Below are positions 24,100-33,081 of a stretch of 50,307 nucleotides of DNA, piece by piece. The translations under genes and the position numbers were made by a program. This stretch comes from Methanocella sp. (GTDB lineage: Archaea > Halobacteriota > Methanocellia > Methanocellales > Methanocellaceae). The stretch lies in contig NZ_DATJPM010000043.1 of the NCBI RefSeq assembly GCF_035506375.1, positions 1 to 50,307 on the forward strand, read 5' to 3'. The number at the start of each line of letters is the position of its first letter. Position 1 is the stretch's first letter. The notes beneath the pieces are model-generated. The model did not search any database, was not told the DNA's origin, and saw nothing but the letters and a program-made list of their open reading frames with translations.

Positions 24100-24989
24100 T
24101 GCAGGAGTGGCGTCAGGTTCCTCGGGATGATGTCCAGGATAGACAGCAGGTCGCACTCCTCGAGCTTCTTCACCAGCGGCGCCGGCAGCTTATCCTCAGG
24201 CGTGCCCGCCAGCAGGAGCTCCGTCTCTTCCCGCGAGAACTCGGCCCCGTCGACGATGTCGATCATGCCCTTGTTTTCCGGGCAATACTCCTGGCAATAC
24301 AAGCACCCGACCAGGGAGTTATGCCACGTCTCGTCCATCCATGATGGGAAGGGCACGTTCCCCGGCATTTCGTTATGGAAGACAATGCAGCGCTCGGCAT
24401 GTAATAAAAATCTATTCTCAACGATAGCTCCGGTGGGGCAGTTATCCCTGCAGATACTGCAATCATTGCAGCTTTCCATCATCGTCGGCTCGCGCCATGT
24501 GCCCTCTTCGGCACAGGGCATGTCCGTATAAAATGCCGATAGCCAGTAACAGCTGCCCAGCCCTTCGATGTACGTGATATTATTCCTCCCGTACGCGGCG
24601 AGCCCGCTCCTGACGGCGAGCAACTTCTTCGGCAGCACGGCCGGCGTGACTTTATATGGTGTCAGCAATTCCGCCAGCGTGTCCTGGGCCTTTCGGTCAT
24701 ATCGGGCACCGTGTATATACGTCGGCGGTATGTATACCGGGATTTTAACTTCATTTTTAATAAATGAAAAACGTATCGCGGGCATACGGCTAGCCATGAC
24801 AATGACCGACATGGCCCCGGAAAATCCCTCGGGCGGGCGATAAACGAATCTTTTGAGGTATTCCTGGTTTAGTCCCTCGTCTATCAGGCCCTGCTGTATT
24901 AACCCATCGAATCCCTGGCGCAGGTCATCCAGGCGAGAGATGGGGACGATACGAGCCGACAGGCCATGCTCTTCGAGGCGCACGCTCAT
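24096..24989 (-). CDS. Double 4Fe-4S protein, epoxyqueuosine reductase-like
   Basis: This 297-residue protein has an N-terminal region like the QueG/reductive-dehalogenase-like fold and two [4Fe-4S] motifs. Cys 174, 177, 180 and 184 lie in CNDCSICRDNCP. Cys 201, 229, 232 and 236 make the second set, including GCLYCQEYCP. It could transfer electrons or bind a cobalamin-like cofactor; the true substrate is unknown. Its start overlaps the end of the radical SAM gene by ATGA, so the two are translationally coupled. Confidence 0.8.
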   Translation of the reverse strand: MSVRLEEHGLSARIVPISRLDDLRQGFDGLIQQGLIDEGLNQEYLKRFVYRPPEGFSGAMSVIVMASRMPAIRFSFIKNEVKIPVYIPPTYIHGARYDRKAQDTLAELLTPYKVTPAVLPKKLLAVRSGLAAYGRNNITYIEGLGSCYWLSAFYTDMPCAEEGTWREPTMMESCNDCSICRDNCPTGAIVENRFLLHAERCIVFHNEMPGNVPFPSWMDETWHNSLVGCLYCQEYCPENKGMIDIVDGAEFSREETELLLAGTPEDKLPAPLVKKLEECDLLSILDIIPRNLTPLLH

Positions 24990-26137
24990 ATCTCCTTCAA
25001 CATGATGGCCATGATGCCCTGCTTCGAGGACCTCTCGGGCGGGAACCCGAACGTCGCCGACTCGAGGCCGCCCGAGCCGCCGAACATGTCGGTGTTCATG
25101 CGGCCGATGATCTCGTCGAAGATACGCTTATAGGCGACGCAATGTGGGTCGACGCCCTTGATCTTGCCGTCATAGGGCGCCATGGCATTGTACGGGCAGC
25201 CGCCGCGGCAATAGCTGATGTGCGCGCAGTCCTTACAGTGCTTATCCACGTATTTCTTATACCTCAGCATCAGTATCCCGGCCTTCGAGCCCATCAGGTC
25301 GTCCATGGTCGGGTGATCGTAGACGTTGCCCATGACATAGTTCGGCATGCCCACGTAGCGATAGCACGGGTAGATACTCCCGTCGGGGCCGATGGCGAAC
25401 GTGTCGCCCATGCAGTCCACGTACGTGCAGACGGTCCCGTGGCCGGTGAAGATACACTTGCAGAGGTGGTCGATGTTCATGACGTCGATCTTATCCATGT
25501 TCTCGAGATACTTGTCCAGCAGATAGACGAGCAGCTCGCCGTATTCCTCCGGGTCCAGGGCCCACTCGCCGGGCTTATTGCTCCGCAGGGACGGCAGGGC
25601 GGGATGCAGCTTCAGCGTCAGGTCGTTCTTCAGGAAGTAGTCAAAGATCTCCTCTTTTTTCTTAACGGAATACGAGGTAAAAGTGCAGATGAACTTAACG
25701 TCGAGGCCGTTCTCTTTAGCGATCTGATAGCCCCGCATGGTCCGGTCGTAGTAGCCCTCGGACCGCTGCTTGTCGTTCAGCTTTTTCGGCCCGTCCAGGC
25801 TGGAGCCGATAGGGATGTTGTACTTTGCCAGGACTTTCGCGATCTCGGGGGTCATGAGCCAGAGGTTGGTCTGCATGGCGAAAGCGATCTTGCGATCCTT
25901 CAGGCCCTTAGAAAGTAGCGCCAGGGACTTCTTATAAAAATCCGCCCCGGCGAGAAGCGGCTCGCCCCCGTGGAAGGTGAACGTGACGGCCTCGCCAGGC
26001 CGGAACTCCTTCAGCCATGCGACGACCTCTTTGATGGTATCGACGCTCATTTTCGGGGAGTCCGGGTCAGAGCTCCAGCAGTAGCTGCACTTCGACGGGC
26101 AGCCCAGGGTCGGGATAAGCATCACGTGAAAAGGCAT
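24986..26137 (-). CDS. Radical SAM/SPASM enzyme, putative peptide-modifying
   Basis: This 383-residue protein has the radical SAM motif CPSKCSYC (Cys 13, 17, 20), the GGEPL loop, and a Cys-rich SPASM region with CVDC, YPCYR, CKDCAHISYC and a late CVAY, which would bind auxiliary 4Fe-4S clusters. Anaerobic sulfatase-maturase and peptide-modifying enzymes have this architecture. I believe it is close to the methanogen group described as Mhun_1560-like, but did not test this. It is the middle gene of a three-gene operon with the NifX-like and double 4Fe-4S genes. No sulfatase gene is present. Confidence 0.85.
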   Translation of the reverse strand: MPFHVMLIPTLGCPSKCSYCWSSDPDSPKMSVDTIKEVVAWLKEFRPGEAVTFTFHGGEPLLAGADFYKKSLALLSKGLKDRKIAFAMQTNLWLMTPEIAKVLAKYNIPIGSSLDGPKKLNDKQRSEGYYDRTMRGYQIAKENGLDVKFICTFTSYSVKKKEEIFDYFLKNDLTLKLHPALPSLRSNKPGEWALDPEEYGELLVYLLDKYLENMDKIDVMNIDHLCKCIFTGHGTVCTYVDCMGDTFAIGPDGSIYPCYRYVGMPNYVMGNVYDHPTMDDLMGSKAGILMLRYKKYVDKHCKDCAHISYCRGGCPYNAMAPYDGKIKGVDPHCVAYKRIFDEIIGRMNTDMFGGSGGLESATFGFPPERSSKQGIMAIMLKEI

Positions 26138-26204
26138 CAGATTCGCCCCTCTTGCTATAATGATTATGGTATGCCACGGGAGACGAATAAGTTTTCGCCA
26201 GCCG

Positions 26205-26552
26205 TCATAGCTGGTACGGATTTGGCTGGACTTCGGCCAGCTTTCCCGCCTTATAGTCCTTGAAAGCCTGCAGCAGCGTGCCGGCGGCGCCGCTATACAT
26301 CTTAATGCCCTTATCCATAAAAACGCTGATCATGCAGGAGCCGATGCGGCCGGCGAGCACGACGTCGATGCCGGCGCCGGCGACTTTTCCGGCAGACGCC
26401 TTCTCGGAGGCCGCACCTTTTATAAAATCGACTATCCTGGGCTTGCCTTTTTTATCCTCGATGATGGCGAAGTATTCGCTCTTAGCGAAGTGGTCGTTGA
26501 CCTTCGATGATAATCCTTCCGGGGAAACAACAGGCACGGCGAGCCGGGTCAT
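26205..26552 (-). CDS. NifX/NifB-type dinitrogenase cofactor-binding-like protein
   Basis: This 115-residue single domain of the dinitrogenase iron-molybdenum cofactor biosynthesis family has VSPEGLSSKVNDHFAKSEYF, the metal-cluster-binding-type loop AGRIGSCMISVF and the terminal GTLLQAFKDYKAG. Small free-standing members are common in methanogens and may carry metal clusters. It is the first gene of the leftward operon with the radical SAM and iron-sulfur proteins. No nitrogenase genes are in view. Confidence 0.85.
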   Translation of the reverse strand: MTRLAVPVVSPEGLSSKVNDHFAKSEYFAIIEDKKGKPRIVDFIKGAASEKASAGKVAGAGIDVVLAGRIGSCMISVFMDKGIKMYSGAAGTLLQAFKDYKAGKLAEVQPNPYQL

Positions 26553-26709
26553 ATATCCATATATTCACCCCGGAGAGGCTTAATTATTCCGCGGCACTTA
26601 GATACCGGCTTATCAAAATTTTTAATCGTCGATTTTTCCGTTACTGCCGGCCGCCATTCATGTGGATATCGGCGATTACCTTTAAACATTATATAAATAG
26701 TAGGATAAA

Positions 26710-26895
26710 ATGATGAGTAAGTACCAGATGGTCGATAAAAGCTTATCCCGTATGTTCTGGTCGAATTATACGGCACTGGCCCGCGCAGAGCAGGAAGGTA
26801 ACTTCGGCTATTGGTGCTACTTCGACGAGAACCTTTTTTGCCAGGAGCGCGAGGGTTGCGAGAACTGCATGGTCAAGAATAAGGTCGTCAGGTAA
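26710..26895 (+). CDS. Small Cys-containing protein (61 residues)
   Basis: The product is soluble, with an aromatic middle (NFGYWCYFDENLF) and four Cys in the C-terminal half: W-C, F-C, G-C and N-C, ending CENCMV. A TATA box (ATTATATAAATAG, near 26687) is well placed, so the gene is independently expressed. It is divergent from the NifX-radical SAM operon across 157 bp. It could be a metal-binding protein or, speculatively, a substrate of the adjacent radical SAM/SPASM enzyme. Confidence 0.65.
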   Translation: MMSKYQMVDKSLSRMFWSNYTALARAEQEGNFGYWCYFDENLFCQEREGCENCMVKNKVVR

Positions 26896-26946
26896 TTCCA
26901 GGCAACACCATAAAAGTTTTTACCCCTGACGATGCAATAGACAATT

Positions 26947-27729
26947 ATGCAATTAAATGAAAATAAGTTTATTCGCGCTTCCGAGATCTCCTCTTATTAT
27001 ATGTGCCCTCGCCTTGTATATTTTCAGAGACGCTGCGCCCGCGACGTTACCGACTCGGGCGTGAGGGCCGGCTTTTTTAAAGCGCTTTCCCATGAGCTGT
27101 CACAGGTCGTCCAGTCCACATGCCCGGAAGCATCATTTGAAGAAGCCGTCACAAGAGCCTGCGCCGATTCGATATCGGTCTATGGAACATTATATGAGCC
27201 TGTCATATCGGGCGCAGCGCAGGAAGCGCGAGGAATTTCCGATAAGATCCTGGGAGGCGTGGCCCGAGAAAAAGGCGGGTCAGGAGAAGATGGGCTGATG
27301 AATCTTATGCGGCCGGTTTCTATCGGGGTCAATGCCTATTCCGACCGGCTCCGGATATCCGGTACCATCGATAAGGTCATACAGCACGGAGGCATACATG
27401 CTCCGGTCGTCATCTCCGCGTCAGGCCCCCCGGAAACCGGCGTCTATGCGTCCGACCGCATCCGCCTGGCCGCATATGCGATGCTTCTCAGCGAAAAATT
27501 CGGCGAACAATGCACATGGGGAGCCGTCGAATACGTACCCGGCTGGAGCCTGCGATGGGCTGAGATACGATACGAGGATAAGAGAAAAGCGCTTTATGCC
27601 CGCAATCGGATCCTCGATATGGACAAAGGCAGGATGCCCGAAGCAGTCCGGGGTAAGTGGTGTACGGGATGCGGGCATGACAGCGCCTGCAGTGTAAAGC
27701 CTTCGCTGCTGGGCAGTATTTTTCGATAA
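26947..27729 (+). CDS. Cas4-like PD-(D/E)XK protein with altered active site
   Basis: The 260 residues follow the Cas4/Dna2-type layout. Cys 20 lies in YYMCPRLVYF, and a C-terminal C-x2-C-x5-C is at 239, 242 and 248; these are the four expected [4Fe-4S] ligands. His 49 (LSHEL), Asp 142 in SGTIDKV and the late RLAAYAMLL helix also fit. The expected E-x-K strand after Asp 142 reads PVVISASG: Val 155 and Ser 157 stand where Glu and Lys should be. The nuclease is therefore probably inactive, while the iron-sulfur cluster remains. No CRISPR or other cas gene is in the window. Confidence 0.75.
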   Translation: MQLNENKFIRASEISSYYMCPRLVYFQRRCARDVTDSGVRAGFFKALSHELSQVVQSTCPEASFEEAVTRACADSISVYGTLYEPVISGAAQEARGISDKILGGVAREKGGSGEDGLMNLMRPVSIGVNAYSDRLRISGTIDKVIQHGGIHAPVVISASGPPETGVYASDRIRLAAYAMLLSEKFGEQCTWGAVEYVPGWSLRWAEIRYEDKRKALYARNRILDMDKGRMPEAVRGKWCTGCGHDSACSVKPSLLGSIFR

Positions 27730-27757
27730 TCTCTTTTTTCACCGCCATTGAAAGAAT

Positions 27758-28342
27758 TTACATTATTACCGGGTGTCCATAATTGCCGGAATTTTTCTTA
27801 TTTGCCTTCAGCTTATCCGATATCCCCTTCGTCTCATTGATGTCGCTGATCAGTGGTATCACATTTTCCGAATACGCTTTATGGCCGTTCAGTATCGATA
27901 GCCCGGCGGCGTGCTCTCCGAGCTTTTTCGACCAGTTGCCCAGCCTGTCGACGCTGGCGCCGATGGAATCCGCCATTTCGGCGGCCTGGTCGTCCGGGAC
28001 CATATCGTTCTTTTTAATGAGCGCCTGGAGGAAGGCCTTTTTATGGTTCGTCTCGTTCGCGAGCTGGTCGCTGCGCTTAAGAACCAGGGCCGACTGCAGG
28101 CCCGGGTCATTTCCGGCAGCGTTAAACTCATACTCGAATATATTTTCCTGAATATCCTGGGCGTGAGTATCCAGCGCATTGTCAAGGATGAATGAAAGCG
28201 GCACGGCGTCTGAACTGCTATCGAACGCCTGCTGTTGTGCCGAGGCGGTAATGGGCAGCGCTATAAATAATATGGCAGCCAGCACTAATAATGAAGCAAA
28301 TAGACTTATGAACGAGCGTTTTAACTCCATATCCTTGCCCAA
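27758..28342 (-). CDS. Secreted helical protein, unknown
   Basis: This 194-residue product has a signal peptide (FASLLVLAAILFIALPITASA, cleaved near SAQQ in the family-typical way) and a helical mature part rich in Asp, Asn and Lys. No domain is recognised. It is divergent from the NfeD-stomatin operon with a short shared promoter. Confidence 0.65.
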   Translation of the reverse strand: MGKDMELKRSFISLFASLLVLAAILFIALPITASAQQQAFDSSSDAVPLSFILDNALDTHAQDIQENIFEYEFNAAGNDPGLQSALVLKRSDQLANETNHKKAFLQALIKKNDMVPDDQAAEMADSIGASVDRLGNWSKKLGEHAAGLSILNGHKAYSENVIPLISDINETKGISDKLKANKKNSGNYGHPVIM

Positions 28343-28419
28343 TTACCTTCTAAGGCATTCAAGGATATAAACTCTCGGAAGAATAAAGATACTGAACAGC
28401 GTATAAGTGGTTGATTACT

Positions 28420-28854
28420 ATGGAACTGGGCTGGATATTATTTATAGCCGGCGTGATGTTCTTACTGGTGGAGCTGGCCTTACCGGGGTTCTTTGCGGTC
28501 GTGCCGGGAACGATCCTTGTGATCGTCGGCGGCCTCATGTTATTATTCCCCGGGCTGGTGACGTCTCCGCTGGGCATCGCGCTGCTAGTGGTGTTGACGG
28601 TGGTGGTCAGCGTGCTGACTATCATGTTCTATAAGCGTCTGGCTCCTATCCAGAAGCCATTCACAACCAGTATGGACTCGCTCGTCGGCAGGACCGGGGA
28701 AGTCATCACGCAGGTATCGCCGGACAGCATCGACGGCAAGGTCAAGATCGACTCCCAAATATGGAGCGCCACGTCCGACGAGTGCATCGACGCCTGCCAG
28801 AAGGTCAGTGTCGTGAGTGTTTCAGGAGTGCATCTGTTCGTCAAGAGGGTATAA
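28420..28854 (+). CDS. NfeD-like membrane protein, short form
   Basis: This protein of about 144 residues has three or four membrane helices (MELGWILFIAGVMFLLVELA onward) and a C-terminal OB-fold-like domain (LVGRTGEVITQV, then GKVKIDSQIWSA). NfeD proteins pair with SPFH/stomatin proteins in membrane-protein quality control. The ATG at 28420 is preferred to a TTG three codons earlier. The stomatin gene starts 2 nt after the stop, the conserved operon arrangement. Confidence 0.85.
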   Translation: MELGWILFIAGVMFLLVELALPGFFAVVPGTILVIVGGLMLLFPGLVTSPLGIALLVVLTVVVSVLTIMFYKRLAPIQKPFTTSMDSLVGRTGEVITQVSPDSIDGKVKIDSQIWSATSDECIDACQKVSVVSVSGVHLFVKRV

Positions 28855-28856
28855 AG

Positions 28857-29996
28857 ATGTTATTATTACAGGCAATCACGGGAGTAGAACTACTCTTCGG
28901 CATCGTTTTATTGTTAGTAATCGGCGCCATCGTTCTCATCTTAGTCTCGGGCATACGCATCATCCAGCCCTATCAGCAGGGCCTGTGGATCTTGCTCGGC
29001 CAGTACCGGGGCCGCTTGAACCCCGGCTTTAACTGGGTCATCCCGCTGGTGAGTAACGTCATTAAATTAGATTTGAGGACGCAGGTGCTTGAAATACCAA
29101 AACAAGAAGTCATCACCAAGGATAACTCGCCCACCAACGTAGACGCGGTCATTTACATTAAAGTCGTAGACCCCGAGAAGGCTTACTTCGAGGTCACGAA
29201 CTACCGCATGGCGACCATCGCCCTCGCGCAGACGACGCTAAGGAGCGTCATCGGCGACATGGAGCTGGATGAGGTGCTTTACAACCGGGACCTCATCAAC
29301 AACCGCTTGAGGGATATCCTGGACAAGGCGACGGACGCCTGGGGCGTGCGCGTCGAGGCAGTCGAGATCCGTGAAGTCGACCCCGTGGGGCCCGTCAAGG
29401 CGGCCATGGAGGAGCAGACCTCCGCCGAGAGGCGCAGGAGGGCGGCCATCCTTCTCGCCGACGGTAATAAGCGTTCGGCGATCCTGGAGGCCGAGGGTGC
29501 CAAGCAGGCCATGATACTGAAGGCCGAAGGCTCCCGGCAGTCGAAGATCCTGGAAGCCGAAGGTACCAGGGTCGGGAGCATTCTCCAGGCGCAGGGTGAA
29601 GCTCAGTCGTTGAGGCTCATATCGCTAGGTGCCGTGCCCCTGGATAAGAAAGCACTTACAGTTCTATCGCTGGACACGCTGTCGAAGATGTCCAACGGCC
29701 AGGCCACGAAGATAATCTTCCCATTCGAGATCTCGAAGCTCATCGAGCAGTCCGCGAAATATCTCGGCGCCTCCGAGGAGAAGGTGCCCGAGGTCGGCGA
29801 ATCGACCAATGTCGAGAAGATCGTGGGCAAGCCCGAGGACGTGCTCGGTAAGATACCCAACCCGGACGAGCTTAGGGCCGAAGTGGCCGATATCGAGTCC
29901 CAGCTCAAGAAGGAGCTCGAAGACACCGCCAAGACCACGAAGGACCTTAAGAAGATCGGTGCCGATAGGCCTACGGAACTGCTGGATAAGAAATAA
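28857..29996 (+). CDS. SPFH/stomatin-like (band 7) protein
   Basis: The 379-residue protein has an N-terminal membrane anchor (residues about 5-30), then the SPFH domain (QQGLWILLGQYRGRLNPGFN, EVITKDNSPTNVDAVIYIKV), a long Ala/Glu-rich coiled coil (ILEAEGAKQAMILKAEGSRQ) and a C-terminal extension. It would oligomerise at the membrane and cooperate with NfeD. The ATG at 28857 directly follows the nfeD stop; the frame is open upstream, but those codons only overlap nfeD. Confidence 0.92.
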   Translation: MLLLQAITGVELLFGIVLLLVIGAIVLILVSGIRIIQPYQQGLWILLGQYRGRLNPGFNWVIPLVSNVIKLDLRTQVLEIPKQEVITKDNSPTNVDAVIYIKVVDPEKAYFEVTNYRMATIALAQTTLRSVIGDMELDEVLYNRDLINNRLRDILDKATDAWGVRVEAVEIREVDPVGPVKAAMEEQTSAERRRRAAILLADGNKRSAILEAEGAKQAMILKAEGSRQSKILEAEGTRVGSILQAQGEAQSLRLISLGAVPLDKKALTVLSLDTLSKMSNGQATKIIFPFEISKLIEQSAKYLGASEEKVPEVGESTNVEKIVGKPEDVLGKIPNPDELRAEVADIESQLKKELEDTAKTTKDLKKIGADRPTELLDKK

Positions 29997-30050
29997 ACGA
30001 TACGGGCATGGCTCTGTCCATGCCTCTATTTCTTTATTAAAGAAATTAAA

Positions 30051-30410
30051 GCTGTGTTGAATATGCCCTTTTAAGTCTCAGAGTGTATGGAGGCACTATT
30101 TTTCACCACAAAGGCACGAAGAGCACGGAGGCTCACAAAGTTTTCTTTATAATTAAGAGACAAAGGGCACAGAGCCGCTTTTTGAACTTTTAAGATACAA
30201 AGGATACGAAGGCACAATGGTAAAAAGTGCTCGCATGTTCATTCCACTGTGCCCCCGTATCCTGATCGCCAATGAACCGGCTTTGTGTACTTTGTAACTT
30301 AATCTAAAAAGAAAACTTTGTGAGCCTCCGTGCCATCGTGCCTCTGTGGTGAAAAATAGTGCCCTCAGTGCCCTTAAAAAGCTTAAAATACGGGAGTAAT
30401 TCAACACAGC
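30051..30410. repeat. Long palindromic element, copy B, with 12-bp terminal inverted repeats
   Basis: The element begins GCTGTGTTGAAT (30051) and ends with its exact complement ATTCAACACAGC (30410). Inside, CACTATTTTTCACCACA near 30093 pairs with TGTGGTGAAAAATAGTG near 30345, and GGAGGCTCACAAAGTTTTC near 30128 pairs with GAAAACTTTGTGAGCCTCC near 30311. The whole 360 bp can fold into one hairpin. The core differs from copies A, C and D, so the family is modular. It fills the gap between the stomatin gene and the next leftward gene. An 84-codon ORF inside is a shadow. Confidence 0.85.
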
Positions 30411-30491
30411 AATTAATTTCAGCTTGTCATGTTTTAGGTGATTATTTCTGCCCGCGGCACAAATGAAAATGCTATAAAATATTAAAAGAGG

Positions 30492-30746
30492 TCACTCGAC
30501 GAGCACGCCGTAGGCGTTCTTGAGCTTCTTGTTCTGCGCCTCCAGCGCCTGGCTGATGTAGCGGCCCGGCGCGTCGGTATCGACCAGAAGCTTTTGCTCG
30601 TAGCTATACCATTCGCTGTTATCCACATGAGAAACGTCATAGCCGTAACCGGTCAGGAAATCCCTGATGCCAGTCAGATAAGCGGTCTTAAGCTGGCCGA
30701 CGTCCATGAACTCGTTATCGACAATTAGCTCTACGACATTTATCAT
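30492..30746 (-). CDS. Small protein, unknown (84 residues)
   Basis: The soluble 84-residue product (start MINVVELIVDNEFMDVGQLK) has mixed helix/strand character, no membrane segment and no recognised motif. Codon use is normal for this genome. It is divergent from the 30929 gene. Confidence 0.55.
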   Translation of the reverse strand: MINVVELIVDNEFMDVGQLKTAYLTGIRDFLTGYGYDVSHVDNSEWYSYEQKLLVDTDAPGRYISQALEAQNKKLKNAYGVLVE

Positions 30747-30928
30747 ATGGATACCCTCACTCTGAAAATCCGCAGGGAAGTACTAGAAAGCAACTTGTGT
30801 TTAGAGCGAAAATACGGCCGAAAAACGATATTATCAACGCTTGTCGCATAACCGCCTGCCCATTACGTAAAGTTTATGACGCAACAAGCCTTTCTTTTTC
30901 TTATAATAATTATGCAGGAGCATGGGTT

Positions 30929-31414
30929 ATGGATCGGATCTACTATCGTTTTCCTCAACAGATCGACTTCGAGCAGCGCTACGGCTTTAACGGCGATCTG
31001 AAATACCTCGCCCGCGTCATGGCGAGCATGTACGGGAAGTCGGGCCATATGGAGATAGATACGACGGGGCCCAACGTAAAAAGAAACCCGGACACTGTCA
31101 AGGCGCGCCGGGACATCAAGGTCGACATCGTGCAGAACAGGCTGGACTTCGTGCCGTTGAGCCAGGCCACGCTGGAGAAGGAGCTTTCGTCGATACCGCC
31201 GAAGGGTACCATCGACTTCCGCTTCACGGTCGGCTACACGTACATGGATAAAAACTACGATAAGATGTCTCTCGTCGACGACGTGTTCCTCGTCCGGGCC
31301 ACTATGAACAACGATCTCACGCTGCAGATCGCGCAGACACATGGCCAGGGACGGACCATACCTGAAGAAGTGGCGGCCACCATCGAGACCGTGATGGAAC
31401 ATTTCAAGGGATAA
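30929..31414 (+). CDS. Conserved-looking cytoplasmic protein, unknown
   Basis: The 161-residue product starts MDRIYYRFPQQIDFEQRYGF and has beta-rich segments (IDFRFTVGYTYMD, VDDVFLVRATMNN). No family is recognised. GGAG lies 8 nt before the ATG at 30929, whereas the longer open frame begins in non-coding AT-rich sequence. It lies 17 nt before the transglutaminase-like gene, so the two may be co-transcribed. Confidence 0.6.
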   Translation: MDRIYYRFPQQIDFEQRYGFNGDLKYLARVMASMYGKSGHMEIDTTGPNVKRNPDTVKARRDIKVDIVQNRLDFVPLSQATLEKELSSIPPKGTIDFRFTVGYTYMDKNYDKMSLVDDVFLVRATMNNDLTLQIAQTHGQGRTIPEEVAATIETVMEHFKG

Positions 31415-31431
31415 GTCCGGAGGGCTGCGCG

Positions 31432-33081
31432 GTGCCGCCTAAGCGTATTCACCACCAGATGGCAGGCGCCATACTTACCGTTCTCATTATTGCATGTCTT
31501 CTGATCAGCTATATGATAAGCGCCGCTAATGCGGAAACGTATGTTTTCGACGGCAGCGCCCGGTCCCAGGCCAGGATCACGCAGACGACGACCATTACGG
31601 TCTCGGGCCTGAACCCCGCCTCGATACCGAATGGGTCGAAGATATACTATAACGCGTCATACCCCTCCACGTTAAGCGACGGGGGCTATTCCATCGGCGC
31701 CTCCGGCGTCCAGATCTCCGCCAGCCCGGCGCCGTCATCGATCTCCGGAATGATGACCGACCATTACGGGAACGCATATAAGCAGCTCGTCTGGGACATT
31801 AATTCGAGCACCAGCTCGACGCTGACGCTGGTCGTCACGACGCGCTTCAACGCCGATATATCGGAGGACATGAGCCCGCTATCCTACGAGGACACCCTCG
31901 GTACTATATCCTACCCTGATTATATCTCACAATATCTATTGCCCACGAGCATGGTGCAGTCCGATGACCAGAGGATCGTAGACAAGAAAAACTCCCTAAT
32001 ATCGGGCGTTACTTCCGAGGCCGAAGCCGTGGATAACATCATCAACTTCGTCAAGGCCAGCATTCCGGACCAGGACTCGAACGTGGCCAAGGATGCCCTG
32101 TCTTCGCTCAGCAGCTCGAAGGGTAACTGTGTAAACCGCGCCCATCTGGCCCTGGCGCTGCTCCGTAGCGCGGGCATACCTGCCCGCTGTGTCGGCGGAA
32201 TAATCTATGGAAATAAGTATTCCGTATCCTATAATGTCAACGGCGGGATGGCGACGACCGAGATCGGCTGGGGCGACGGCTCGCATGTCTGGATCGAGGT
32301 CTACTACCCCGACGAAGGTGTCTGGGTCCCATATGACCCGGATATGGATAAGGGGTTCGTCGATACCCGGCACATTAAATATACGGTCTCTCAGGATCAG
32401 GATACGAATGCCGCGACACGGGGCGATGTAGGTCTGCTAAACGTAAACGGGGCGACTTCCTCGGTGACCTTTAACACGGGCGTCTCGGCCGCAAACCTCC
32501 AGGATTCCATATCGCTGCACTATCGCTATACGAAGCAATCCCCGCCCCAGGGCATATTCATGATCGCACGCGAGCTGCGCTCGTCCACGGCCCCGACGCT
32601 CACGCCGACCCCGACGGTCTCTCCCACGCCGAAGCCGAACAATACAACGGTGACACCTACTGTCACGATAAAGCCCGGCTCGAGCGTGACTCCCACCATA
32701 TCCCTATCGCCGGTAGATTCAACAAAACATAACGTCACGGGCGTTATCGTCGACGCTTCCACCGGGTCGCCCGTCCGGGGCGCGACCGTTCTCCTGGACA
32801 CGATACAGATATCGGCCAGCGACGAGGGGAAATTCGCGTTCCAGTACGCCGTTTCAAGCGGCTCGTACGTGCTTACCGTGAGCGCCCCGGGCTATATGAC
32901 CGAGAAGCAGGTGCTCATGCCCAATAACGCCGATATCGACGTGAAGGTCAAGATAGTGCCGCTCGCGGACACGGCGGCGTCGTCGACGCCGACGGCCAAA
33001 CTGTCCCCGGCGGTCGATGTTCTGTTGTCTCTGGCTGCGCTGGCCGGCGGCATGCTTTTATGGAGGAAACGAGGGCTTTGA
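31432..33081 (+). CDS. Secreted transglutaminase-like protein with C-terminal anchor
   Basis: This 549-residue surface protein starts with a signal peptide (about 10-34). A beta-rich region is followed by a transglutaminase-like core with the Cys-His-Asp triad: Cys 233 (KGNCVNRAHLALALLRSAGIP), His 285 (GSHVWIEVYY) and Asp 302 (WVPYDPD). A Thr/Pro linker (about 390-430), a carboxypeptidase-regulatory-like domain (VIVDASTGSPVRGATVLLD) and a C-terminal hydrophobic helix with WRKRGL follow. It probably acts as an extracellular protease or crosslinker. GTG at 31432 follows GGAGG by 8 nt. It overlaps the DUF2240 gene by 22 nt. Confidence 0.85.
   Translation: MPPKRIHHQMAGAILTVLIIACLLISYMISAANAETYVFDGSARSQARITQTTTITVSGLNPASIPNGSKIYYNASYPSTLSDGGYSIGASGVQISASPAPSSISGMMTDHYGNAYKQLVWDINSSTSSTLTLVVTTRFNADISEDMSPLSYEDTLGTISYPDYISQYLLPTSMVQSDDQRIVDKKNSLISGVTSEAEAVDNIINFVKASIPDQDSNVAKDALSSLSSSKGNCVNRAHLALALLRSAGIPARCVGGIIYGNKYSVSYNVNGGMATTEIGWGDGSHVWIEVYYPDEGVWVPYDPDMDKGFVDTRHIKYTVSQDQDTNAATRGDVGLLNVNGATSSVTFNTGVSAANLQDSISLHYRYTKQSPPQGIFMIARELRSSTAPTLTPTPTVSPTPKPNNTTVTPTVTIKPGSSVTPTISLSPVDSTKHNVTGVIVDASTGSPVRGATVLLDTIQISASDEGKFAFQYAVSSGSYVLTVSAPGYMTEKQVLMPNNADIDVKVKIVPLADTAASSTPTAKLSPAVDVLLSLAALAGGMLLWRKRGL

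Noticed and set aside
26947..27729. CRISPR locus suggested by the Cas4-like gene
   Set aside because: No repeat-spacer array and no cas1, cas2 or effector genes are visible anywhere in the window.
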